Below, in pieces: positions 1 through 7,475 of a DNA stretch of 64,000 bases; positions within the stretch are counted from its first letter, which is position 1; the number at the start of each line of letters is the position of its first letter. A model generated the notes under the pieces. It did not search any database and was not told where the DNA came from. It worked only from the letters and a program-made list of their open reading frames with translations. Both the position numbers and the translations under genes were made by a program. The stretch comes from Flavobacterium sp. YJ01 (lineage in GTDB: Bacteria > Bacteroidota > Bacteroidia > Flavobacteriales > Flavobacteriaceae). The stretch is taken from positions 4,154,001 through 4,218,000 of the forward strand of contig NZ_CP119757.1 in assembly GCF_029320955.1 (NCBI RefSeq). Reading direction: 5' to 3'.

Positions 1-1162
1 ATACATTATCTTTTACAATATCAACACGAGAATTTCTGGAATGATAAGATTGCCCAGTTTCAAATACTGTAGCAACTTGTTCAAAAATTGACTGATTTTG
101 TAATTCAGGTAGGATTTCTTTGTACGTTTTTCCTATTACATCTGAGCCTTTTCCCCAGATATTTATAATCGATTCGTTGGCAAGTTCAATGCGCATTTCT
201 TTTCCAACATAAACCGCTATCGGAAAAGGTGCGTTTTCTACCAATTGTCTTATTTTTTGTTCGCTTTCTTCGACTTTAGAACGCGCCAAAACCTGAGCAG
301 TGACTTCGGTGGCAATTGCTACAACTCCAGAAATAGTTCCATCAGAATCTCTTAGTGCTTCGTAAACAAAATTGATATAAGTATTTTCAGTTTTTCCGTT
401 TCGAGTTAATTGTACAAAGGTTTCGTCGGTTGCAACTTTTTTTCCGTCGATATAAATGTTCTGTAGAATTTCGCCAAGACCTTGTTTTTTCAATTCGGGT
501 AAAACCTCAAAAATAGGCTGATTGATAATATCCTCGGCTTTTGTTTGCCAAAGTTGCATCATTTGTTCGTTGGCAATTTCGACAATATGATTTTTACCTC
601 TAAAAATACACATGGCTACTGGAGCCTGCATAATATTATTGACAAAACGCGCATTACTTTCTTGCAAGGCATCGGCAACAATTTTCTTTTCGGTGGTTTC
701 AATAACGGTAACTAAAATTCCGCCAACAGAACCATCTTCTATTTTTATTGGGCTGTATGAAAAATCGAAAAAACAATCTTCTGTATATCCATTGCGATGG
801 AGCGGAACTTTAAAATCAGGAAAACTAACTGCATTTCCTTTCATTACGTCGGAGAACATCGGGCCAATCTGATCCCATATTTCAGCAAATGTTTTTTGCG
901 AACTTCCACCCAAAGCTTCTGGATGTTTCGTTGCTCCTAAAATTGGACGAAAAGCGTCATTGTATAATTGTGTATAATTTTTCCCCCAAGCAATGTACAT
1001 CCCGAAAGGATTGCCAAGCATCATTGCCGTCATGGTTTTGAGGCTTTGAGGCCATTTTTCAGGATCTCCCAAAGGCGTTTTGCTCCAGTCTTCTGAACGA
1101 ATTAAACTGCCCATTTCTCCTCCTTCGGACAGAAAGTAATGTTCCTTTTTGTTACGGTTCAT
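1..1162 (-). CDS. PAS-domain sensor histidine kinase, C-terminal part outside window
   Basis: This ORF reads leftward from ATG at 1162 and is still open at base 1, so about 387 N-terminal residues are visible. They form a tandem of PAS-like sensor modules: an N-terminal segment with the WSKTPLGDPEKWP signature common at the start of bacterial multi-PAS kinases, then two more PAS repeats (about residues 165-290 and 295 onward), joined by the usual TEVTAQVLARSKVEESEQ-type linker. No HisKA or ATPase domain is visible; both would lie beyond the left edge. The start is 11 bases after the stop of the receiver gene, so the two are probably co-transcribed as a two-component pair. The kinase assignment rests on PAS architecture and that neighbour. 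A PAS-only or GGDEF protein is possible but less likely. Confidence 0.75.
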   Translation of the reverse strand, partial: MNRNKKEHYFLSEGGEMGSLIRSEDWSKTPLGDPEKWPQSLKTMTAMMLGNPFGMYIAWGKNYTQLYNDAFRPILGATKHPEALGGSSQKTFAEIWDQIGPMFSDVMKGNAVSFPDFKVPLHRNGYTEDCFFDFSYSPIKIEDGSVGGILVTVIETTEKKIVADALQESNARFVNNIMQAPVAMCIFRGKNHIVEIANEQMMQLWQTKAEDIINQPIFEVLPELKKQGLGEILQNIYIDGKKVATDETFVQLTRNGKTENTYINFVYEALRDSDGTISGVVAIATEVTAQVLARSKVEESEQKIRQLVENAPFPIAVYVGKEMRIELANESIINIWGKGSDVIGKTYKEILPELQNQSIFEQVATVFETGQSYHSRNSRVDIVKDNV

Positions 1163-1173
1163 CCAAAGAAGAT

Positions 1174-1623
1174 TTAGGGTTGCAATATGAAATTGGCTCT
1201 TTCGGGCTGATTAAAATTATTTTGAGATGCTACTGTCAATGCTTTTTCAATAACAGTTTTTAATTTAGAAAATTCTCCAGGTTTACGAATGTAGTATGAA
1301 GCGCCTTTTTGATATAGATTATTTACAATTTCGCTGTCAAGTGAAGTCGAAAAAATAATAATGGGCAGATTTTTCAGTTTTTCATTTTCTTTAATTTCTG
1401 TTAAGCATTCAATACCGTTCTTACGAGGCATGTTTAAATCAAGAAAAATGACATCAGGAAAAGTTTTGAGTTCATTATTTTCTAAATAATTCATCAATTG
1501 CACGCCGTCATGCACCATAAAAAGTTCTGCCTTGATTGACGTTTCGCTCAGAGCTTCTCTAAAGAAATCGCAATCATCTTCGTCATCATCTGCTAATAAA
1601 AGATTGTAATGCTTTATAACCAT
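1174..1623 (-). CDS. Stand-alone response regulator receiver (Rcp1-like)
   Basis: This is a 149-residue single-domain receiver. It has the acidic pocket LLADDDEDD near residue 10, the phospho-acceptor Asp in VIFLDLNMP (about residue 60), the conserved Ser/Thr in IIFSTS and the Lys in YIRKP. No DNA-binding or enzymatic output domain follows. Receivers of this kind pair with PAS and phytochrome-type kinases and act through protein contacts or phosphorelay. ATG at 1623 is preceded by a real Shine-Dalgarno (AGGAG about 8 bases upstream), unusual in this phylum and good support for the start. It is the first gene of a leftward operon with the PAS kinase and is divergent from the glycosyltransferase at 2147. 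The output target is unknown. Confidence 0.9.
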   Translation of the reverse strand: MVIKHYNLLLADDDEDDCDFFREALSETSIKAELFMVHDGVQLMNYLENNELKTFPDVIFLDLNMPRKNGIECLTEIKENEKLKNLPIIIFSTSLDSEIVNNLYQKGASYYIRKPGEFSKLKTVIEKALTVASQNNFNQPERANFILQP

Positions 1624-1872
1624 TTTTAGTCTCCTAAAATTTACTGTTAATTATATTTTATAAATTTAACTTTTTTATGTAAGATTTCTGTTTTTTTGAG
1701 AGATGTTTTTTTTATAATATGAAAAAAACTATTAGAGATCTTTTTTATGCTTTCAAACAATTTAATTTAAAGTTTAGCGTTTTTAAAAATTACGAGATAT
1801 TTTTATTTTCTTCAAACTTCTCTTTATTTTTATTTTTTCTGCATAATAAAATGCTGAAACTCCTTTAAAAAT

Positions 1873-1991
1873 CACACTTTTTCAATCTTAATTTTTTCAA
1901 TTTTTGTGTATACCGTATCCATAAAGTGTGAAATAATTATACACTATTTTTTCGCCTCTTTTTTTTAAATGCCTCTAGAACAGCCTAGAAC
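1873..1991. promoter_or_regulatory. Cluster of inverted and direct repeats upstream of the sigma-54 promoter
   Basis: Within the 520-base gap between the divergent receiver and glycosyltransferase genes there are two inverted repeats: GTGTATA at 1906-1912 with TATACAC at 1938-1944, and CACACTTT at 1873-1880 with AAAGTGTG at 1923-1930. A direct repeat CTAGAAC occurs at 1975-1981 and 1985-1991. They lie 5 to 125 bases upstream of the -24 element, where activators of sigma-54 promoters usually bind. No function is proven. Confidence 0.35.
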
Positions 1992-1995
1992 CGTA

Positions 1996-2012
1996 TTGGC
2001 ACGACGCTTGCA
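1996..2012 (+). promoter_or_regulatory. Sigma-54 (RpoN) promoter
   Basis: The sequence TTGGCACGACGCTTGCA matches the -24/-12 consensus TGGCACG-N4-TTGCW at every defined position. The invariant GG (1998-1999) and GC (2010-2011) are exactly 12 bases apart. Transcription would start near 2024, leaving an untranslated leader of about 120 bases before the glycosyltransferase. I recognised no sigma-54 activator (AAA+ enhancer-binding protein) in the window, so any activator is encoded elsewhere. Confidence 0.75.
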
Positions 2013-2084
2013 AATTGTGTTTATGTCAAAATCTTTGATGTATCTGATTTTTTAATTGTTTCTCCCCATACGAGTTTCAAATTA

Positions 2085-2144
2085 ATGAGAAAGGAAAAAG
2101 ATTTTACTAAAAGCCAAATTAAAGAAATTAAAAAAGGAGTATAA
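2085..2144 (+). CDS. Possible 19-residue upstream ORF coupled to the glycosyltransferase
   Basis: A short basic ORF (first residues MRKEKDFTKS) starts at 2085 and stops at 2144, two bases before the ATG at 2147. Its last codons contain the Shine-Dalgarno of the next gene (AAGGAG at 2133-2138). This arrangement would allow translational coupling. A chance ORF of 20 codons is quite possible, and no conservation evidence is available. Confidence 0.25.
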   Translation: MRKEKDFTKSQIKEIKKGV

Positions 2145-2146
2145 GC

Positions 2147-3592
2147 ATGGAAAGCGAAACAATTATCTCAAAACAATTTTACGCGAACAGTAGTTCGGTA
2201 ATAAACGAAAAAGCATTAAGCGGTTCTATTTTTGGAACTAAAGAAAAAACGCAAAAAATACACGTAGAAAGACCAAAAAGTTCAATAGGATTAGCAATTA
2301 TTATTGCAACATTCTTTTTGATGATTGCAGGAGTTTGTTCTGTATTTTTATTGCAAGATGATTTTGAACAATTTCATTTTGAAAGAGTAGCCTCAACTTG
2401 GGGATTGCCATTTTTAATCATTACAACAATTTTATTCTTTTATCAAACAGGAGTTTTCTTGTACAGCTCTTATTTGTATTTAAAATATAAACCAATCGAA
2501 TCTGTATCGGATGAATTGTTGCCAACTTGTACGATTATCGTTCCGGCTTACAATGAAGGAAAACTGGTTTGGGATACTTTGTTAAGTCTTGCAGACAGTG
2601 ATTATCCAGCAGAAAAATTACAGCTTTTAGCTATTGACGATGGTAGTAAAGATGATACTTGGTACTGGATGCAAGAAGCAAAAGCTAAATTGGGAGATCG
2701 TGTAACAATTTTTCAACAGCCAAAAAATCAAGGAAAACGTCAAGCTTTATACAGAGGATTTAAATTAGGAACTGGAGAAATCTTTGTTACGGTAGATAGT
2801 GATTCAATCGTGAAAAAAGATACTTTAAGAAACTTGGTTAGTCCGTTTGTTGTAAACGAAAAATGTGGTGCTGTTGCGGGAAATGTTCAAGTATTAAACA
2901 ACAAATCGGCTATTTTACCAAAAATGTTGAATGTTAGTTTTGTAATGAGTTTCGAATTTCAACGTTCGGCAGAAAGCCAATTAGGTTCTGTATTATGTAC
3001 ACCTGGAGCTTTGGCAGCTTACAAAAGAGATGCGGTATTTAACTGTCTTCCAGAATGGATCAACCAAACTTTTATGGGAGAACCGTCAGATATTGGAGAA
3101 GATCGTGCTTTGACAAATATGATTTTGAAACAAGGTTTTGAAGTTAGATTTCAAAGAAATGCAGTTGTATTGACAAATGTTCCAGAAGAATACAAAGGAT
3201 TATACAAAATGTTCATCAGATGGGCGAGAAGTAATGTTCGCGAAAACTTGATGATGGCAAAATATGTTTTCACAGATTTTAGAAAAGAGTCAAAATTTGG
3301 TCCAAGAATGTTATTCTTAAACCAGTTCTTTAAAATTGCAATGACTTATCCATTTATACTATTTATGTTCTACTTTATTGCGGTTCACCCAGTATTATTT
3401 TTAAGTTCAACATTTTTAGGAATCTTAATTTTCTCAAGTTTTTCTATGATCTTTTATGCAAAAAGATACAACTTGTCTGAGTCTTTCTGGGCTTACTCTT
3501 ACAGTGTTTTCTACACTTTCAGTTTGTTCTGGATTGCACCTTATGCGATAGCAACAGCTAACAAAAAAGGATGGTTGACAAGAGGATTATAA
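2147..3592 (+). CDS. Membrane glycosyltransferase family 2 (HasA/NodC-like)
   Basis: This 481-residue integral membrane glycosyltransferase has two N-terminal helices (about 47-69 and 86-112), a cytoplasmic GT2 domain (about 127-365) and three or more C-terminal helices (from about 388). Visible motifs are PAYNE, the nucleotide-binding DDGSKDD, the metal-binding VDSDS, the catalytic-base GED and an IRWARS segment in the position of the processive-synthase QxxRW motif. That layout is shared by hyaluronan, chitin-oligomer and poly-GlcNAc synthases, so the product is probably an extracellular beta-linked polysaccharide. The sugar donor cannot be told from sequence. A strong Shine-Dalgarno (GGAG) supports ATG 2147. 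The gene stands alone, has a sigma-54 promoter upstream and a strong terminator downstream, so it is a monocistronic, activator-controlled unit. Confidence 0.88.
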   Translation: MESETIISKQFYANSSSVINEKALSGSIFGTKEKTQKIHVERPKSSIGLAIIIATFFLMIAGVCSVFLLQDDFEQFHFERVASTWGLPFLIITTILFFYQTGVFLYSSYLYLKYKPIESVSDELLPTCTIIVPAYNEGKLVWDTLLSLADSDYPAEKLQLLAIDDGSKDDTWYWMQEAKAKLGDRVTIFQQPKNQGKRQALYRGFKLGTGEIFVTVDSDSIVKKDTLRNLVSPFVVNEKCGAVAGNVQVLNNKSAILPKMLNVSFVMSFEFQRSAESQLGSVLCTPGALAAYKRDAVFNCLPEWINQTFMGEPSDIGEDRALTNMILKQGFEVRFQRNAVVLTNVPEEYKGLYKMFIRWARSNVRENLMMAKYVFTDFRKESKFGPRMLFLNQFFKIAMTYPFILFMFYFIAVHPVLFLSSTFLGILIFSSFSMIFYAKRYNLSESFWAYSYSVFYTFSLFWIAPYAIATANKKGWLTRGL

Positions 3593-3634
3593 AATTTGTA
3601 CACTATTCATTCTATATAAAAACTCCGTAAAGAA

Positions 3635-3663
3635 AAACCCGTTGCATTTGCAACGGGTTTTTT
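3635..3663 (+). terminator. Rho-independent terminator after the glycosyltransferase
   Basis: A perfect 12-base stem (AAACCCGTTGCA / TGCAACGGGTTT) with a 2-base loop is followed by T residues. It closes the transcript 42 bases after the stop codon. Confidence 0.9.
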
Positions 3664-3677
3664 GATTTATAACAATT

Positions 3678-3853
3678 CATTCCGTAGGAATGTCTCGTCG
3701 GTAGAAAAATAGTATTGTTTAATAATCTTGTGTCCTGTAGGGACACTTGTTTTTACGTAAAATAATTATCAATTCCATTAATCAAACGTTCCTACGGAAC
3801 GTATTTATCCGTAATTCGTTTTTTCTACCGACGAGATATTCCTACGGAATATT
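3678..3853. repeat. Palindromic MITE-like repeat, copy A (full length)
   Basis: This 175-base element is bounded by long imperfect inverted repeats: a CATTCCGTAGGAATG hairpin followed by CTCGTCGGTAGAAAAA on the left (3678-3707), and the reverse complement of both on the right (about 3821-3853). Two further hairpins of the same type lie inside: GTGTCCTGTAGGGACAC (3730-3746) and AACGTTCCTACGGAACGT (about 3785-3802). A copy with the same layout is at 27103-27274 and a shorter one at 60951-61090. No ORF is inside it. Its right end carries the last codons and stop of the AAA ATPase gene. Confidence 0.85.
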
Positions 3854-4555
3854 AATATTTTCAATGGAATCGATAATTTGTTTTTTCATCGAAGTATGAA
3901 TATAATCTAAAGCTTCGGCGTATGAAATAGAATAACGTTTTTCGATATTTTGAAATTGTTTTGGAAATTCGCTTAGAATTTTATCGTAATAAATATCCAA
4001 ATAACTTTCAGAAGGCATTTCGTATTTTAAACGAAGTTGAAATCTTCTTAATAAAGCGCTGTCAATTATCTCATAATGATTCGTCGCACAAATTACTAAA
4101 CTATCAGAAGGAAAATAATCAAAAAGCTGAATAATAGTATTGACCAAACGTCTCATTTCGCCCACATCTTTATCGTCGCTGTCTCGGCTTTTTCCGATCT
4201 GATCAAATTCATCTAGAAATAAAACTGCTCTTTCGCGAATTGCTTTATCAAAAATGGCCTTTAAATTTTTAGAAGTTTCACCAATTCGCGCGTCAATAAC
4301 AGTGCTGAGGTTTACGATGATAATTTTTTTATTTAAAGTATTCGCAATCGCTTTTGCCGTTGTGGTTTTACCGCAGCCAGAACTTCCGTGCAGTAAAATT
4401 TTATTATCAACTTTAAGATTATACTTTTTTAATTCTTCAATATATTGATGCTCTTTGATAATTTGAAGTAAAGCAGTTTTGTTTTCTTCACTAAAAAATA
4501 AATCGTCTAAAGCAATTTTTTCAGTATCAATTACGGTAAGATCATTCAGGTTCAT
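3842..4555 (-). CDS. AAA+ family ATPase
   Basis: This 237-residue protein is essentially a single AAA+ module. It shows Walker A GSSGCGKTTTAK (about residue 56), Walker B VLFLDEFDQ (about 111), the sensor-1 segment ICATNHYE and the arginine-bearing LLRRFQ. The order matches the classical AAA group (FtsH, spastin and relatives), but no protease or substrate domain is attached, so it probably works with a partner not found here. It lies 29 bases downstream of yggS on the same strand, so co-transcription is likely. The final residues (NINIP) and the TAG stop come from the end of repeat copy A, which suggests that the insertion replaced the original C-terminus. Confidence 0.8.
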   Translation of the reverse strand: MNLNDLTVIDTEKIALDDLFFSEENKTALLQIIKEHQYIEELKKYNLKVDNKILLHGSSGCGKTTTAKAIANTLNKKIIIVNLSTVIDARIGETSKNLKAIFDKAIRERAVLFLDEFDQIGKSRDSDDKDVGEMRRLVNTIIQLFDYFPSDSLVICATNHYEIIDSALLRRFQLRLKYEMPSESYLDIYYDKILSEFPKQFQNIEKRYSISYAEALDYIHTSMKKQIIDSIENINIP

Positions 4556-4584
4556 CTGCGTTTTATTTGCTGCAAAATTAAGTT

Positions 4585-5316
4585 TTATTCTGCAATGTTT
4601 TCGTTCCAGATTTCTTTTCCTAAAAAACGATTTCCAAATATCGAAGTGCCAATTCTTACGATATTAGAACCTTCACCAATAGCCAGTTCCAAATCTTGAG
4701 ACATTCCCATAGAAAGTTTTAAATCTTGTAAGCCTTCGATTTTTTCGGCATAGATTTCATCCCGAATCGTTCTTAAAAGTCTAAGTGACGGAATCATCTT
4801 TTCTTTTTCAACATCCAAAAGTCCGATTGTCATTAAACCTTTAATATTCAGGTTTTCATACGTTTTTACTTTTTTAATGAAAGACAAAACTTCCGCTGGA
4901 GCCAAACCGAATTTACTTTCTTCATAAGATGTATTAACCTGAATAAAAACGTCTAATTTTCTGTTTTGATTTTGAAGCTGTTTCTGAAGTTCATCAGCCA
5001 AACTTATTCGGTCTAAAGATTGAATGCAAGTCACATATTTCAAAACATCTTTTACTTTATTGGTTTGAAGATGTCCGATAAAATGTCGTTCTACAGGAAG
5101 ATGTTTCAATTCGGCATCTTTATCTCGTAATTCCTGCATTTTATTTTCGCCCATTAAAGTTTCTCCAGCTTCAATCGCAATACGTATTTTATCTGCCGAA
5201 ACAGTTTTTGTTGCCAATAAAAGTTGCACTTCTTTAGGATTTCTTCCAGCAATTTTACAAGCGTCTTCAATGCGCTGATGAACTTTTATCAAATTAAAAA
5301 TAATCTCGTTTTTCAT
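4585..5316 (-). CDS. yggS: YggS family pyridoxal phosphate homeostasis protein
   Basis: This 243-residue single-domain TIM-barrel PLP-binding protein of the YggS/PLPBP family is slightly longer than usual (about 220-235). Family signatures seen are LLLATKTV with the PLP lysine near residue 37, the GENKMQE segment, HFIGHLQTNK, GLMTIG and the phosphate-binding LSMGMSQDLELAIGEGSN. Members have no known catalytic reaction; they buffer free PLP and affect amino acid and vitamin B6 balance. It is the first gene of a leftward pair with the AAA ATPase. It shares no evident function with that gene, but PLP also links it loosely to the MocR regulators nearby. Confidence 0.93.
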   Translation of the reverse strand: MKNEIIFNLIKVHQRIEDACKIAGRNPKEVQLLLATKTVSADKIRIAIEAGETLMGENKMQELRDKDAELKHLPVERHFIGHLQTNKVKDVLKYVTCIQSLDRISLADELQKQLQNQNRKLDVFIQVNTSYEESKFGLAPAEVLSFIKKVKTYENLNIKGLMTIGLLDVEKEKMIPSLRLLRTIRDEIYAEKIEGLQDLKLSMGMSQDLELAIGEGSNIVRIGTSIFGNRFLGKEIWNENIAE

Positions 5317-5436
5317 AAAGCAAAATTAAATCGAAACCGCAAAATTTTACTGGACCAGAACTACTCAAAAAATGAAAAAACTGGATTATTTAGCACTTTT
5401 AAAATCAGCCTAAATTTGTCAAAACAAAACAATAAA

Positions 5437-5476
5437 ACTTAGTCCCTTAGCGACTTAGTAACTTAGAAACTTAAGA
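5437..5476. repeat. 8-base-period tandem repeat before DUF2024 gene
   Basis: Five units of the pattern ACTTAGNN (one starts CCTTAG, the last is ACTTAAGA) run in an exact 8-base register and end one base before the start codon at 5478. They occupy the ribosome-binding region. Confidence 0.7.
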
Positions 5477-5477
5477 A

Positions 5478-5741
5478 ATGAAAATAGCAGTTTGGGATAC
5501 ATATGTAACTCGTAAAGACGGAAAAATTATGCATTTTGATATTTTGGTAGATGAAAATGTAAACGATGCAGAACAAGTGTATGAATATGGTAAAATTTAC
5601 CTAAAAAGTGTAGATCAAGAAGGACAAGCTTTATCTTCTAAAGAATGCCGTTTCTGCCACATTGATAAAGCTCCAATTGAAGTCGAAAATCAAGTTCGGG
5701 CAAATGGTTTTTCTATTATTGAAATGGAAAATTGTAATTAA
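5478..5741 (+). CDS. DUF2024 family protein
   Basis: This 87-residue cytoplasmic protein begins MKIAVWDTYVTRKDGK and carries the ECRFCHI motif near residue 55, both typical of DUF2024. The two cysteines in CRFC could bind a metal or form a redox pair, but no function is established for the family. It is a single gene between the divergent yggS and the convergent MocR regulator. The start codon directly follows the ACTTAG tandem repeat. A dispersed palindromic repeat begins 5 bases after the stop. Confidence 0.85.
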   Translation: MKIAVWDTYVTRKDGKIMHFDILVDENVNDAEQVYEYGKIYLKSVDQEGQALSSKECRFCHIDKAPIEVENQVRANGFSIIEMENCN

Positions 5742-5746
5742 ATTGG

Positions 5747-5896
5747 TTTAAACACATAGAAACATAGTTTATTGTTCTCTTAAAAAGGGTTTAAAAAAAA
5801 TGACACATTATTTAACACATAGTATAAGCTTATGTGTATTAATGTGAGTGAAACGTCTTTTTTACGACTGCAAAATCTATGTTTCTATGTGTTAAA
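5747..5896. repeat. Dispersed palindromic repeat, family D, copy 1
   Basis: This 150-base element is bounded by an inverted repeat: AACACATAGAAACATAG at 5751-5767 and its complement CTATGTTTCTATGTGTT at 5877-5893. It also contains an internal palindrome, ACACATAGTATAAGCTTATGTGT, and the core GAGTGAAACGTCTTTT (5846-5861). The same terminal repeats and core recur at 21841-21976. It fills the gap between two convergent genes and could also serve as a bidirectional transcript end. Confidence 0.8.
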
Positions 5897-5902
5897 ATAA
5901 AA

Positions 5903-7315
5903 CTACAAAAATTTAGCAAGCGCCTTAATTCCTTCTTCCATTTGTTTTTCAGAAAGTGAAGCATAACCCAAACGGAAACCTTTAATTATTTTATTAAAAC
6001 TAAAACGATCTGGATTCATAATCTGAATACCGTGCGATTTTAGTTTTTCAAAAACATCCAAAACATCAATTTCAGCTTTTGGAACAATCCAAAAAGCAAG
6101 TCCTCCTTCGGGTTTTGTAAAATTTATTTTGTCTTTAAGATGTTGATTTAAAATGCTTTCAAAAAAATCTCTTTTGTTTTTATAAATCAAATTGGCTTTT
6201 TTAAGATGACGCTTTATTTTTCCTTCATTGATGAGGTTTAAAATCGCTTCTTCCATAATATTATCGCCTTGAACATCGATTATTTTTCTGTGATTTCCGA
6301 TTTTCTCAATATTTTCTTGAGAACTCACTAAATAACCAATACGCAGCGCGGGCGCAACAACTTTGCTGAAACTGCCAATATAAACATAGTTTTTTAAAGC
6401 GGAATAACTCGAAACGGGAAGAATCGGGCGTTGACCAAAATGAAATTCATTATCATAATCGTCTTCAATAATCGTAAAATTATATTGATTTGAAAGTTCA
6501 ATCAGTTTTAATCTCTTTTTTAAAGACAAAGTTACCGTAGTCGGAAATTGATGATGAGGCGTAACATAAATCGCTTTTATATTTTGATGCGTTTGCAAAT
6601 ATTCTTCGACTTGATCGATATTCAATCCGTCTGATTCTAGATCGATTGGAAGTAATTTTGCACCAGAATTTTCGAAAGTTTCCCAAGCAGGTTTATAGCC
6701 AGGATTTTCAATTAAAACAAAATCACCAGATTTCAGAATGCAATGCGAAGCCAAATACATCGCCATTTGGCTTCCGCGTGTAATGCAGATTTGATCGTGA
6801 GAAATGCTCATGCCACGTTTAAAATTGATCATTTGAGCAATAGATTTTCTAAATTCCAAATTTCCCAATTCGCTACTGTAACCCATAATTTGCCAGCGCG
6901 ATTTTCGACTGAATAATTCGCGATATGCTCTTGCTAGATCATTCATTGGCGCCAATCGACTGTCTGGAAGTCCGTCATCAAAAACTAAAAAGCTTTTTTG
7001 TTCTTCAGTTGAAGTTTTTTGCTCTTTTTTATTTTCTAATGAATGATCGATTTTTGGAAGAGAATCTGTGACAAAAGTTCCTTTTCTATCAATCGTTACG
7101 AGCCATCCTTCGGCAGTTAGAACATCTAAAGCATCTACAACTGTGTTGCGATTTACTTTTAATAATTGTGCCAATTGCCTGCTTCCCGGAAGTGCATTTC
7201 CGCTTACTAATTTTCCTGTTTTTACCGCATCGATTACTGCATCAGCAATTTGAAGATAAATCGCTTTATCTGATTTTTTATCAAGCTGAATTTCTAATGG
7301 CCAAGGACGAAGCAT
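5903..7315 (-). CDS. MocR family transcriptional regulator (GntR HTH plus aminotransferase fold)
   Basis: This 470-residue protein has an N-terminal GntR-type winged helix (about 15-80, with LPGSRQLAQLLKVNRNTV) joined by a linker to a fold-type I aminotransferase domain (about 115-470). The PLP lysine is in YIGSFSKVVAPALRIGY and the co-factor aspartate region in EDDYDNEF. MocR proteins use PLP and sometimes an amino acid as effectors; the best known, PdxR, controls vitamin B6 synthesis. It is divergent from a GH43 gene 160 bases away, but a link to sugar use is doubtful. CAAAAATA occurs twice, 23 bases apart (7358 and 7381), in its promoter region. The target is unknown. Confidence 0.9.
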   Translation of the reverse strand: MLRPWPLEIQLDKKSDKAIYLQIADAVIDAVKTGKLVSGNALPGSRQLAQLLKVNRNTVVDALDVLTAEGWLVTIDRKGTFVTDSLPKIDHSLENKKEQKTSTEEQKSFLVFDDGLPDSRLAPMNDLARAYRELFSRKSRWQIMGYSSELGNLEFRKSIAQMINFKRGMSISHDQICITRGSQMAMYLASHCILKSGDFVLIENPGYKPAWETFENSGAKLLPIDLESDGLNIDQVEEYLQTHQNIKAIYVTPHHQFPTTVTLSLKKRLKLIELSNQYNFTIIEDDYDNEFHFGQRPILPVSSYSALKNYVYIGSFSKVVAPALRIGYLVSSQENIEKIGNHRKIIDVQGDNIMEEAILNLINEGKIKRHLKKANLIYKNKRDFFESILNQHLKDKINFTKPEGGLAFWIVPKAEIDVLDVFEKLKSHGIQIMNPDRFSFNKIIKGFRLGYASLSEKQMEEGIKALAKFL

Positions 7316-7475
7316 CTGGACTGTTTTTGATTTATGAATGAAAACTATTTACTAGTCCAAAAATACAATAATTATAAAATCAAAAATAGATTGAAAGTAT
7401 ATTTTATGAAAAGTTTGAAACTCAAATTCAATACTTTAAAATGTTTTATTACTTTTAAAATAAAAAAAATAAACT

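Noticed and set aside
612..872. Rightward ORF inside the leftward PAS kinase
   Set aside because: It is antisense to a clear PAS-coding frame and resembles no family; a shadow frame.
3678..3853. Possible CRISPR array
   Set aside because: The repeats are inverted and nested rather than directly repeated with unique spacers, and no cas genes are nearby.
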